Positions 7,691 through 16,218 of a stretch of 64,000 nt of DNA are shown here, piece after piece; position 1 is the first letter of the stretch, and each line of letters begins with the position of its first letter. Location of the stretch: assembly GCF_003253745.1 (NCBI RefSeq), contig NZ_MZXV01000032.1:868001-932000 (forward strand). The letters run 5' to 3'. The notes below the pieces were generated by a model, which saw only the letters and a program-made list of their open reading frames with translations, made no database searches and was not told the origin of the DNA. The DNA comes from Mesorhizobium kowhaii. GTDB lineage: Bacteria > Pseudomonadota > Alphaproteobacteria > Rhizobiales > Rhizobiaceae. The position numbers were made by a program, and so were the translations under genes.

Positions 7691-8596
7691 ATGAGAAACT
7701 GTCCGCCCCTCCGCGCTTTGCACGCCTTCGAGGCCGCCGCTCGGCACGGCAGCTTCAAGGCCGCAGCGGCGGAACTCGGCGTGACGCCGACAGCGATCAG
7801 CCACCAAGTCCGCTTGTTGGAAGAGATATGCGGTCGCAAGCTGTTCCAGCGCCGACCGCGCCCGCTCGTGCTGACGGGTGCGGGAGCGCGACTGTTTCCT
7901 ATCCTCCGCAACGGCTTTGATCTTCTGTCTGGCTCCCTTGCAGCAGTCGCCGAGCCGGATTTTCAAGCGCCATTGCGGGTGACAAGCCCAAACGCTTTCG
8001 CGAGTCGATGGCTGGTGCCTCGGTTGCCGAAATGGCGAGAGGCCAACCCGGCCGTACCACTGGATATTATCGGGACGGACGCAGTACTCGATCTACGCGC
8101 TGGCGCCGCAGATGTGGCGATCCGCTACACACGTCGCCCGCCTTTGGGCTTTGCCACGCAGGAGATATGTCGCGATTCCTTCTTTCCCATTTGCAGTCCC
8201 CGACTATTGGCAAGCGACGGGCGAACGATTGAGCGTGCTGCTGATCTTCTGCGTTATCCGTTGATCCATTTTGACTGGATGAACCGGGATCCGGACGCTC
8301 CCACCTGGCCCCGGTGGCTAGCGACGGCCCGTTCAATCGATCCAGACCTAATCCCACACAAAGCTTGGGATTTGAGCTTCCGCGAGGAACTGCATGCGAT
8401 CGATGCGGTTGTCGCCGGGCAAGGCATTGCGATCTGTAGTGACGTCGTGGTTGGCCGTGAACTGGAAAACGGCTCGCTCGTCAAAGCGCATCAATTGTCC
8501 TTGCCGGGCTACAGTTTTTATATCGTATGGATGCCCCACAGTCCGAGATCCGCGGTGATAGAGGCCTTCCTGGGGTGGATGAGAACCGTCGCATGA
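7691..8596 (+). CDS. LysR-family transcriptional regulator (GcvA-like subgroup)
   Basis: A 301-residue protein with the N-terminal LysR helix-turn-helix (LRALHAFEAAARHGSFKAAA, AELGVTPTAISHQVRLLEE) and a type-2 periplasmic-binding-like effector domain from about residue 90. The phrase CGRKLFQRRPRPLVLTGAG is typical of GcvA/AmpR-like members. It is transcribed away from the BBE oxidoreductase/MFS operon, with a 21-base dyad between them, the standard layout for a LysR regulator of its divergent neighbour. The inducer is unknown, probably a substrate of that oxidoreductase. Confidence 0.85.
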   Translation: MRNCPPLRALHAFEAAARHGSFKAAAAELGVTPTAISHQVRLLEEICGRKLFQRRPRPLVLTGAGARLFPILRNGFDLLSGSLAAVAEPDFQAPLRVTSPNAFASRWLVPRLPKWREANPAVPLDIIGTDAVLDLRAGAADVAIRYTRRPPLGFATQEICRDSFFPICSPRLLASDGRTIERAADLLRYPLIHFDWMNRDPDAPTWPRWLATARSIDPDLIPHKAWDLSFREELHAIDAVVAGQGIAICSDVVVGRELENGSLVKAHQLSLPGYSFYIVWMPHSPRSAVIEAFLGWMRTVA

Positions 8597-8648
8597 GACT
8601 GTCGAACCTGGCTGAGGCGCGCAGGGGTTTGGCTCTTAAGAGGATGGC

Positions 8649-8690
8649 GCCATGGCAGCGAAGATAAATGCGACGTCGCTGCTTCATGGC
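8649..8690. terminator. Hairpin after the lysR gene
   Basis: The arms GCCATGGCAGCGA (8649-8661) and TCGCTGC-TT-CATGGC (8676-8690) pair with a two-base bulge around a 14-base loop, 50 bases after the lysR stop. No strong T-run follows, so it could be a weak terminator or a decayed palindromic repeat. Confidence 0.35.
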
Positions 8691-8834
8691 TCACACTCCA
8701 CCTTTCAGAAAGACTAGTGTGTTGCGTTCACCGGTTGAGCCCACCGCGCGAAGCGGACGGCGTTGGAGTGAGCGTCGCGCGCTGTACCGTGGTAGCATTG
8801 GTGGTGAGGTTACTCTTGGCAGTGGGATCAGAGC

Positions 8835-9626
8835 ATGGCCGAGATCAAGTACAACAGCACGGCTGCAGGCGGCTACGATCAAGGGTTTGCCCGCGTGTCG
8901 ACGCATTTCATCCCTTACCTGCTTCGGGCCGGACGTGTAGCGGTTGGCCAACGGGTACTCGATATCGCAACGGGCACTGGTCTCATCGCCAATGCGGCTC
9001 TTGCCGCTGTTGGGCCAGACGGCCACGTGACAGCGGCAGACCTTTCGCCCAACATGGTGGACCAGGCACGGCGGCGCTTGGGAGAAGTATCAAATGTCGC
9101 GGTCAGGGTAGAAGACGGCCAAGCATTGAGCTTCCCCGATGGTAGTTTCGATACCGTGCTGTGCAGCCTGGGATTGATGTTTTTCCCGGATCCGGCGTCG
9201 GGAATTGGCGAATTTCGTCGAGTGCTTCGTCGGGGCGGCCGCGTCGCGGTGTCCGTTAACACGGTTCCAGAGCGCTCCTATAACACTCGAATTCACGTGA
9301 TGATTGCGCGCCATGTGCCAAGCCTCGCGCCCGCCGCCGCTCGCCTGTTCTCACTTGGGGATGAAACACGATTGCGAAGCCTCTTCGAGAATGCCGGCTT
9401 CGAGGACATTGAAATATCGACGCACTCGCATCGCTTCCCGGTGGAATCGTTCGACGCTTACTTCGAGCACATTGAGCGGGGTTGGGGCTCCGCCGGGGAG
9501 GCATTCGTGGCGCTTCCGGAAGCCCTGCGCCATCTGATCCGCGAGCAGGTCCGAAGCGATGTCGGTGACAGAGTCGGACCGATTGAAATCGAGGTGGAGT
9601 TCAGGTTTGCCAGCGGACGGAAGTAA
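8835..9626 (+). CDS. SAM-dependent class I methyltransferase
   Basis: A 263-residue protein with methyltransferase motif I VLDIATGTGLIA at about residues 41-52, an acidic post-I residue (VTAADLSPNMVD), motif II around FDTVLCSLGLMFFPD and motif III LRRGGRVAVSV. This is the UbiE/COQ5-like Methyltransf_11 pattern. Small-molecule methylation in the cytosol is likely, and the acceptor is unknown. The start follows a GGGATCAGAGC leader. It is flanked by non-coding stretches and has no operon partner that reveals its role. Confidence 0.8.
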   Translation: MAEIKYNSTAAGGYDQGFARVSTHFIPYLLRAGRVAVGQRVLDIATGTGLIANAALAAVGPDGHVTAADLSPNMVDQARRRLGEVSNVAVRVEDGQALSFPDGSFDTVLCSLGLMFFPDPASGIGEFRRVLRRGGRVAVSVNTVPERSYNTRIHVMIARHVPSLAPAAARLFSLGDETRLRSLFENAGFEDIEISTHSHRFPVESFDAYFEHIERGWGSAGEAFVALPEALRHLIREQVRSDVGDRVGPIEIEVEFRFASGRK

Positions 9627-9902
9627 ACGACCGACGTCTATTTCAGAAGGTGACCGCTGTAGAGGGTTACCGGACCACCTGCGATATCGGGGAGGTCCAC
9701 GATGCGCCGTGCAAGATCGCAGAGCGTCGCAGACTTACCGATTGGAGCGCATCGCGGGCTGCGGCATCATAGGAGAATCGCGAAGGAGTAGCGCCCATCT
9801 TCATCGGCCGTGGCGCGCCAAAACCATTCATGGATTATGGTTCGTTGATTGCGACCGCTGCTGTCCGACTGCGCGGACAGGCGGAAACCAGCGGAGCCTG
9901 AT

Positions 9903-10667
9903 TTGACCCATCCCCCTACCAGCATCAAGCGCGCTTTGATCACCGGGGCCGGGGCCGCCGACGGCATCGGCTTTGCCATTGCGCGGCAGCTCGGCCGTGC
10001 CGGCCATGCCGTTGTTCTCACCGGCGCCAGCGCGCGTGTGCTCGATCGCGCCGCCGAGCTTTGCGTCGAAGGCATCGATGCCGCTGCCGCGGTCGCCGAT
10101 CTCACCATCGCTGCCGACGTCGCGCTGCTGCGGGCGAGCGTCGGCGCCGTCGATATCCTGGTCAACAATGCCGGCATGGGTTCGCTGGCATCGCCATCGG
10201 TCGACAAGGCGTTCCTCTCGATGACCGAGGCCGACTGGGACCAAGGCATCGACGTCAGCCTGAAGACGGCGTTTCTGGCCACCCGTGCGTTTCTGCCGGC
10301 GATGGTCGAAGCGGGCTATGGGCGCATCATCAATGTGGCGTCGGTCACCGGGCCGCTGGTGTCTTTCGAAGGAACGGCTGCCTATTCCGCCGCCAAGGCC
10401 GGAATGGTCGGCCTGACCCGCACGCTGGCGCTCGAAGTGGCGAGACACGGCATCACCGCCAACGCCGTGGCCCCTGGCTGGATCGAAACGGGTTCGTCGA
10501 GCGAGATGGAACGGATGGCGGCCCTGCATACGCCGCCAGCGCGGGCCGGCCGACCGGATGAAGTGGCCGCAGCGGTGGTGTTCCTGGCATCGGAAGGCGC
10601 CAGCTATGTCAACGGCGCCCTGCTGGTGGTCGACGGCGGCAACAGCCTTCAGGAGCGCAAGGGCTGA
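9903..10667 (+). CDS. Short-chain dehydrogenase/reductase (FabG-like)
   Basis: 254 residues from a TTG at 9903, chosen because GGAG lies six bases upstream and the fold begins at once; the upstream ATG at 9849 would add an unrelated leader. The Rossmann motif is ITGAGAADGIGFAIAR. NNAGMGS follows, and the catalytic Ser-Tyr-Lys are in NVASVTGPL and YSAAKAG. The segment LLVVDGGNS ends the fold. These enzymes interconvert hydroxyl and carbonyl groups with NAD(P)H; the substrate is not deducible. The 276 bases upstream hold no gene that I recognise. Confidence 0.8.
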   Translation: MTHPPTSIKRALITGAGAADGIGFAIARQLGRAGHAVVLTGASARVLDRAAELCVEGIDAAAAVADLTIAADVALLRASVGAVDILVNNAGMGSLASPSVDKAFLSMTEADWDQGIDVSLKTAFLATRAFLPAMVEAGYGRIINVASVTGPLVSFEGTAAYSAAKAGMVGLTRTLALEVARHGITANAVAPGWIETGSSSEMERMAALHTPPARAGRPDEVAAAVVFLASEGASYVNGALLVVDGGNSLQERKG

Positions 10668-10825
10668 AGGCCCAAAGGCGCTTCGCCGGAACGAAACGAG
10701 GCAGCGTGTCCTTTCGACAGGCCCCGTCCTTAGAATTCGGTGCATAACACCCCATCGATGCCCATTAGTTCTTGCTGATATACCCTTCGCAGCGATAGCG
10801 TCCGTTGGGGCTTTCAGCAGGCGAA

Positions 10826-11266
10826 ATGCTTAATCGGATCGTAGCTTCCACCACGTCGCGCCAATTCAACTTTCTTGTTCCCGATGACGTCACTGACGCT
10901 ATCGCTGGATATATCGACTCCTCTGCCCCCGGACGCATCATCTCGACCTTTTCGGCAGTTCAGTCCGTGCGAGATAAAGTCCCTGATTGCGAGCTGTCGG
11001 ACGATCAGCTTGAGCGGTGCGCTGTATTGGCTGCAGTCAACGAAGGCCTGGCGGTCCACTTCGATCGGCGAGGACGCCAGCCGGATCCATATTCGTCGCT
11101 AAGCAGGAGCCACTGGCACCTCGTGCCGATTTGGAAAACCAGGACGCGACTGGCGGTCATGTCATTCCAGCGGCCGAATGCAGCCGGCCCCGCCGGCCGT
11201 ACCCCTCCGCCCGTTATCGTTGGCCGGCCGCAGGTCCGGCCGCAGCGCATAGAACTCAGCCCATGA
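10826..11266 (+). CDS. Hypothetical protein with a possibly frame-altered C-terminus
   Basis: An ATG at 10826 preceded by CAGGCGAA opens a 146-residue frame. The first 80 residues look like a real small cytosolic protein: FNFLVPDDVTDAIAGYIDSS, then CELSDDQLERCAVLAA and LAVHFDR. After HFDRRG the composition changes to proline- and arginine-rich sequence with no structure, as if a stop had been lost or the frame shifted near 11075. I recognise no family. It lies alone between an SDR gene and the GntR gene. Treat the C-terminal half as doubtful. Confidence 0.4.
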   Translation: MLNRIVASTTSRQFNFLVPDDVTDAIAGYIDSSAPGRIISTFSAVQSVRDKVPDCELSDDQLERCAVLAAVNEGLAVHFDRRGRQPDPYSSLSRSHWHLVPIWKTRTRLAVMSFQRPNAAGPAGRTPPPVIVGRPQVRPQRIELSP

Positions 11267-11352
11267 CAGGCGCCGGCCGCTAAGGCGTTCGAATTTCTTC
11301 GAGCGTGCCAAAGAAGGCCCTGCCAGGCGCTTCATCCCGTCAGCCGGCGTGT

Positions 11353-12054
11353 TCAGGACGCCTTGGCGAGGAAATTCTGGTAATCCGACTTGGCCTGCAG
11401 CAGGCGCAGCACATTGTCTCGCGATCCCCGCACATGGGCGCGCGCCAGCGTACCGGCTCGGCTGGCGTCACCGGCACAGATGGCGTCGACGATTTCGGCA
11501 TGCTCGTCGCGGGCGATCTTCCATTCGTCCAGCCACAACAATTCGGTCCAGACATAGTGCTGGCACTTGTCGAGGATGCCGCACAGCATGCCGTGCAGCA
11601 TCACATTGCCGCTGATTTCGGCGATGACGCGATGCAGGTCGATGCCGACCTCGAGCTCCTGGAATTTCTCCCTGGTGGTGCGATCCGGAATGGCGGCCAG
11701 CCGCTCGCACTCGGCCAGCATGGCGCGCAGCCGCGCCTTGTCCTGCTCGGTCGCGGTGGCCGCGGCCAGCTCCGTCGCATGGCCATCGAGCAGTTCGCGG
11801 ATCTCGAAGGCCTCTCGGAACATGTTGATGTCGAACTCGGTGACGACATAGCCCTGGCGCGGCCTGCCAGTGACCAGGCCGTCGCGCTCGAGGCGGTTGA
11901 AGGCCTCGCGCACCGGCGTGCGGCTGACATTCAGCTTCACCGCGATGTCGTTCTCGGTGACGCGCGAGCCCGGCGGAATCTGGCCGGTCACGATCATCGC
12001 CTTGAGCGAGGAGTAGACCGAGTCGCGCAGCGTATTTTTGGTTTCCTTGGCCAA
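11353..12054 (-). CDS. GntR-family repressor with FCD domain
   Basis: 233 residues from a TTG at 12054 after a GGGA-rich leader; longer in-frame starts add an arginine-rich leader that is not family-like. The winged helix (about residues 8-70) contains VTENDIAVKLNVSRTPVREA and DGLVTGRPRQGYVV. The rest is an FCD ligand-binding domain with the metal-site histidines expected around LHRVIAE and HAEIVDAI. FCD regulators usually repress catabolic or transport operons until an acid metabolite binds. It is divergent from the ABC/GGT operon, and a TTGTATACAA dyad lies at that operon's promoter. Confidence 0.85.
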   Translation of the reverse strand: MAKETKNTLRDSVYSSLKAMIVTGQIPPGSRVTENDIAVKLNVSRTPVREAFNRLERDGLVTGRPRQGYVVTEFDINMFREAFEIRELLDGHATELAAATATEQDKARLRAMLAECERLAAIPDRTTREKFQELEVGIDLHRVIAEISGNVMLHGMLCGILDKCQHYVWTELLWLDEWKIARDEHAEIVDAICAGDASRAGTLARAHVRGSRDNVLRLLQAKSDYQNFLAKAS

Positions 12055-12198
12055 GGTCCCGTTCCCAGTTCTCCGGTTTTCCAGCCGGAACACGCATAGC
12101 TGTAGTCGCAGTCGGCGCAATTTGCCACGCCCCGGCGAAGCCATCCCCTCACCAGCTTGTCCGCTCGACACGCATGAATTCGATCGCGCCGGCCGCTG

Positions 12199-12226
12199 TT
12201 GACAACATCGATCGCTAGGTTACACT
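12199..12226 (+). promoter_or_regulatory. Sigma-70-type promoter of the ABC/GGT operon
   Basis: TTGACA at 12199-12204 and TACACT at 12221-12226 are separated by 16 bases. A start site near 12233 would fall inside the GntR-type dyad, so repressor binding would block transcription directly. Confidence 0.6.
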
Positions 12227-12231
12227 CAAAA

Positions 12232-12241
12232 TTGTATACAA
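12232..12241. promoter_or_regulatory. GntR/FCD operator TTGTATACAA
   Basis: A perfect 10-base palindrome that fits the TNGT-N-ACNA pattern of FadR/FCD-type GntR regulators. It lies six bases after the -10 hexamer of the ABC operon and about 180 bases upstream of the divergent GntR start. Assignment to that regulator is inferred. Confidence 0.6.
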
Positions 12242-12291
12242 AATAGCATGCGAAATCAAAAATAATGGGAACACCGGTTGGAGAGCCGAAA

Positions 12292-13331
12292 ATGAACAGG
12301 ATCAGAAGCGTTAGCGTTGTTGCGGTTGCCGCCCTCATGGCGTCGCTCGCACCCCCGCCATGGCGGGCGATACCATCACCGTCGCCTCATGGGGCGGCAC
12401 CTACCAGGAGGCGCAGACCAAGGCGTTCTTCAAGCCGACCGCCGACGCGCTCGGCATCACCATCAGGGAAGACACCACCAATGGCCTCGACGACGTCCGG
12501 CTGCAGGTGACCGGCAATGCCGTCAAATGGGACATCACCGAGCTTGGCGCCGACGAATGCGCGCGCGGCTCGAAGGAAGGCCTGTTCGAAAAACTCGACT
12601 ATGGCATCATCGACAAGAGCGGCATCAACCCCAAGCTGGTCCATGACGACTGGGTCGGCATTTCCTACACGTCGGTCGTGCTCATCTATCGAACCGATGT
12701 CTTTGGCGACAAAGGGCCGAAGACTTGGGCCGATTTCTGGAACGTCGAGAAGTTTCCGGGACGGCGTGCGCTGAGCGGCAGCCAGGCGACCGAAACGCTG
12801 AGCGTCGCGGCACTGGCCGAAGGCATTCCGATCGACAAGGTCTATCCGGTCGATATCGACGGCGCGCTGAAATCCGTCGACAAGATCCGTGGCCATGTCG
12901 ATGCCTGGTGGACCTCCGGCGCCCAGGCCATGCAGCTGGTCAAGGACGGCGAAGTCGACATGGCGAGCATCTGGAACGGCCGCGCCGGTACCTTGAAGAA
13001 GGAAGGCGCGCCGGTCAGCTTCTCGTTCGACCAGGGTGTTCTCACCGCCGACTGCATGGTCATTCCCAAGGGCGCCAAGAACAAGGATGCCGCGATGAAG
13101 GCGCTGGCGATGTTCGTCAGCCCGCAGCTGCAGGCCAATCTGCCGCTCTATGTCGACAACGGACCGGTGAACGAAAAGGCTTTCGAGACCGGCAAGATCC
13201 CGCAGGACAGGATCAAGGACATCAATTCGTCGCCCGAAAACGTCAAGACGCAGGTGCTGCAGGACGCCGAGTTCTGGCGCGACACGCTGGTCGAGGCGAC
13301 GGAAAAATTCAACAATCTGATCCAGCAATAG
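12292..13331 (+). CDS. ABC substrate-binding protein (spermidine/putrescine/opine class), frameshifted in the signal peptide
   Basis: A start at ATG 12292, well placed after GGAGAGCCGAAA, gives a signal peptide (MNRIRSVSVVAVAALMASLA) that runs out of frame at a run of five C (12352-12356). The mature protein continues from MAGDTITVASWGG (ATG 12360) in the next frame for 323 residues. Six or three C would join them as an ordinary leader ending AMA-GD. The mature part is a PotD-like binding protein with a two-lobe pattern and features such as AWWTSGAQAMQLVKDG and SIWNGRAGTL. As written, translation from the good start is lost and the internal ATG gives a leaderless protein. A sequencing error, decay or slippage are all possible. 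Confidence 0.75.
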
Positions 13332-13412
13332 GCTGCGGCCGCAACCCAAACCACGGCAGGGCGGCGCAACCGCTCGCCCTGCTTCCGCCGCTCAGCCCAG
13401 GAGACGACGATC

Positions 13413-14498
13413 TTGTCCATTGCGCCATCCGCGCTGCCGATCAGCATGCGCCGGATCGAGAAACGATTTGGCAGCGTAGCAGTGCTGCGCGACCTCAACC
13501 TCGATGTCGAGGCTGGTGAATTCCTGACGCTGCTGGGGCCTTCCGGCTCCGGAAAGACGACGCTGCTGATGATCCTGGCCGGCTTTGTGCGCGCCAATGC
13601 CGGCAGCATCAGGGTTGGCGATGACGAGATCATCACCACGCCGCCGCACAAGCGCAACATCGGCATGGTGTTCCAGAACTATGCGCTGTTTCCGCATATG
13701 AACGTCTTCCACAACATCGCCTTTCCGCTGAAGCAGCGGGGCGTTGCGGCCGCAGAGACGGCTGAACGCGTCGAGAAGGCGCTGGATCTGGTCAAGCTGC
13801 AGGGCCTGGGCGAGCGCCGGGTCGACCAGCTCTCCGGCGGCCAGCGCCAGCGCGTGGCGCTGGCGCGCGCCATCGTGTTCGAGCCACGCATCGTGCTGAT
13901 GGACGAACCCTTGTCGGCGCTCGACAAGGGCCTGCGCGAGCATATGCAGATCGAGCTGCGCAGCCTGCACCGGCGGCTTGGCATGACCACGGTCTATGTC
14001 ACGCATGACCAGCGTGAAGCCATCACCATGTCGGACCGCATTGCGGTGATGAACGGCGGACGCATCGAACAGCTCGATAAGCCGGAAACCCTCTACGCCA
14101 CGCCGCAGACGCGGTTTGTCGCCGGCTTCATCGGCGAATCGAACTTCATTCCGGTCGAATGCCACAATGGTTCGGTCTGGTACGAGGGCAGGAGAATCCA
14201 CACCGCGGCACCGGCGCCGGCATCGGGCCAGCACCTGATGGTGGTGCGGCCGGAAAAGCTGCGGCTGCTGGCAAATGCCGAACCGGCAAGCGGCGTCAAT
14301 GTGCTCGACGCGACGCTCAGTGACATCATCTACCAGGGCGACAGTTTCGTCTGCTACGCGGTGCTGCGCGATGGCCGCCAGCTGACGCTGCGCGACTATT
14401 GCCGCAGTGACGTGCTGGCCAGAATGCCGGCTCCGGGCCAGCCGATCAGCCTCGGCCTCGATGCGCAGGACACGATCCTGGTGGCATCAGACGGATGA
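13413..14498 (+). CDS. ABC importer ATPase (PotA-like)
   Basis: 361 residues from a TTG after AGGAG. Walker A is GPSGSGKT, the signature is LSGGQRQRVALAR, Walker B is IVLMDEPLSALD, and the switch His lies in VYVTHDQREA. The C-terminal hundred residues form a TOBE regulatory domain, as in PotA/FbpC-type ATPases. It energises import by the two permeases that follow; its stop overlaps the next start by four bases. The order binding protein, ATPase, permease, permease is that of spermidine/putrescine and opine importers. Confidence 0.9.
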   Translation: MSIAPSALPISMRRIEKRFGSVAVLRDLNLDVEAGEFLTLLGPSGSGKTTLLMILAGFVRANAGSIRVGDDEIITTPPHKRNIGMVFQNYALFPHMNVFHNIAFPLKQRGVAAAETAERVEKALDLVKLQGLGERRVDQLSGGQRQRVALARAIVFEPRIVLMDEPLSALDKGLREHMQIELRSLHRRLGMTTVYVTHDQREAITMSDRIAVMNGGRIEQLDKPETLYATPQTRFVAGFIGESNFIPVECHNGSVWYEGRRIHTAAPAPASGQHLMVVRPEKLRLLANAEPASGVNVLDATLSDIIYQGDSFVCYAVLRDGRQLTLRDYCRSDVLARMPAPGQPISLGLDAQDTILVASDG

Positions 14499-15409
14499 GC
14501 GCGCAATCCGCCTTCCACGAATCTGCCGGCACCAATCTCAACGCGCAGTCGCTGCGCGCCGACGCCCGGCGCGAGTCGTTGCGGTTGCTGGCGCTGCTGG
14601 CGCCAAGCCTGTTCCTGGTCTTCGCCATCACCATCGTGCCGATCGGCTGGCTGTTCTGGCTGTCGCTGTTCGACGAGGCCGGCGCCTTCAGCGCCGCCAA
14701 TTATGCGCGCTTCTTCGAGCAGGCCTCCTACATCAAGACCTTCGTCACCACCTTCAAGGTCGCCTTCATCGTCACCGGCGCCTGCGTCCTGCTCGGCTAT
14801 CCCCTGGCCTATATGCTGTCGCAACTGACGCGCCGGGCGGCGTCGATCTGCCTGATCTTCGTCATCCTGCCGTTCTGGACATCGGTTCTGGTGCGCACTT
14901 ATGCCTGGCTGGTGATCCTGCAGCGCAAGGGCCTGATCAACAGCTGGCTGATCGACCTCGGCGTGATCAGCCAGCCGCTGTCGCTCGCCAACAATCTGTC
15001 GGGCGTCGTCATCGGCATGACGCACATCCTGCTGCCGTTCCTGGTGCTGCCGCTTTACGCCTCGATGAAGACCATCGACACCGACTGCCTGCGCGCCGGG
15101 ATGAACCTTGGCGCCGGTCCGGCCGCCACCTTCCGGCAGATCTTCTTTCCGCTGTCGCTGCCCGGCCTCGCCTCGGGCGTGGTCATCGTCTTCGTGCTTT
15201 GCCTGGGGTTCTTCGTCACGCCGGCGCTGATGGGCGGCGGCAAGGTGATCATGTGGGCGATGCGCATGGAACAGACCACCAGCCTCTATTCGAACTGGGG
15301 CGCCGGAGCGGCACTCGGCGTGGTGCTGCTGGTGGTCACGCTGGCGCTTCTCGGCCTGTTCCAGTGGCTGCTCGGCGCGCGCGCCACCGGTGTATGGAGT
15401 TCGCGATGA
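14495..15409 (+). CDS. ABC importer permease 1 (PotB-like)
   Basis: 304 residues with about six membrane spans, the first at LLALLAPSLFLVFAITIVP. The cytoplasmic coupling (EAA) loop is around DCLRAGMNLGAGPAATFRQIFFPLSLPG. This is the first subunit of the heterodimeric inner-membrane channel. Its start overlaps the ATPase stop (ATGA), and its end overlaps the second permease in the same way, so the four transport genes are translationally coupled. Confidence 0.9.
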   Translation: MSAQSAFHESAGTNLNAQSLRADARRESLRLLALLAPSLFLVFAITIVPIGWLFWLSLFDEAGAFSAANYARFFEQASYIKTFVTTFKVAFIVTGACVLLGYPLAYMLSQLTRRAASICLIFVILPFWTSVLVRTYAWLVILQRKGLINSWLIDLGVISQPLSLANNLSGVVIGMTHILLPFLVLPLYASMKTIDTDCLRAGMNLGAGPAATFRQIFFPLSLPGLASGVVIVFVLCLGFFVTPALMGGGKVIMWAMRMEQTTSLYSNWGAGAALGVVLLVVTLALLGLFQWLLGARATGVWSSR

Positions 15410-16206
15410 GCGAGGATATCGGCCTGCCGATTTCGCACCGGCAACGTCTGTGGCTCTATGCGCTCAGCGGCCTCGTGCTGTTGTTCCTGATCGCGCCATC
15501 GATCATCATCGTCATCATGTCGTTTTCGGATTCGACGCTGCTGCAATTTCCGCCACAGCAATGGTCGCTGCGCTGGTACCAGACCTATTTCCAGTCGCTG
15601 GAGTGGCGCGACGCGACGATCGTCTCGGTCAAGGTGGCGATCATGACGACATTGGTGGCGACACCGCTCGGCACTGCCGCCGCCTATGCGATCAACCGGG
15701 GCACGCTGCGCTTCAACGGCACCATCAACGCGCTGCTGACAGCGTCGCTGATCATCCCGGTGATCCTGATCGGCATCGGCACCTTCTTCCTCTACGCGCG
15801 GATAGGGCTCAACAACACGCTGACCGGCCTGGTCATCGCGCACACCGTGCAAGCCTTGCCGTTGGTGGTGCTGACGGTGCTGTCGGGCTTGCGCTCCTAC
15901 GACATGAACCAGGAGCGCGTGGCGCGCAGCTTAGGTGCCGGACGAATCGCCGCATTCTGGCAGGTGACCATGCCGCAGATCCGCTTCTCGATCGTCTCCG
16001 GCGCGCTGTTCGCCTTCATCACGTCCTTCGACGAAGTGGTGGTTTCGCTGTTCATATCGGGCGGCGAGACGACGACGTTGACGCGCCGCATGTTCAACGC
16101 GCTGCGCGACCAGATCGATCCGACGATCGCCGCCATCTCGACATGCCTGATCGTGCTGTCGGTCGTCCTGTTGTCGGTTGCGCAGATATTCGGGCGGCGG
16201 CATTGA
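15406..16206 (+). CDS. ABC importer permease 2 (PotC-like)
   Basis: 266 residues from the ATG at 15406, which overlaps the previous stop and follows a GGAG. Six spans are expected, and the EAA loop is QERVARSLGAGRIAAFWQVT. It pairs with the preceding permease. The phrase FITSFDEVVVSLFISG is characteristic of PotC-type subunits. The substrate class (polyamine, opine, amino acid derivative) is inferred from family only. Confidence 0.9.
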   Translation: MSEDIGLPISHRQRLWLYALSGLVLLFLIAPSIIIVIMSFSDSTLLQFPPQQWSLRWYQTYFQSLEWRDATIVSVKVAIMTTLVATPLGTAAAYAINRGTLRFNGTINALLTASLIIPVILIGIGTFFLYARIGLNNTLTGLVIAHTVQALPLVVLTVLSGLRSYDMNQERVARSLGAGRIAAFWQVTMPQIRFSIVSGALFAFITSFDEVVVSLFISGGETTTLTRRMFNALRDQIDPTIAAISTCLIVLSVVLLSVAQIFGRRH

Positions 16207-16218
16207 TTTCAAGTGACC

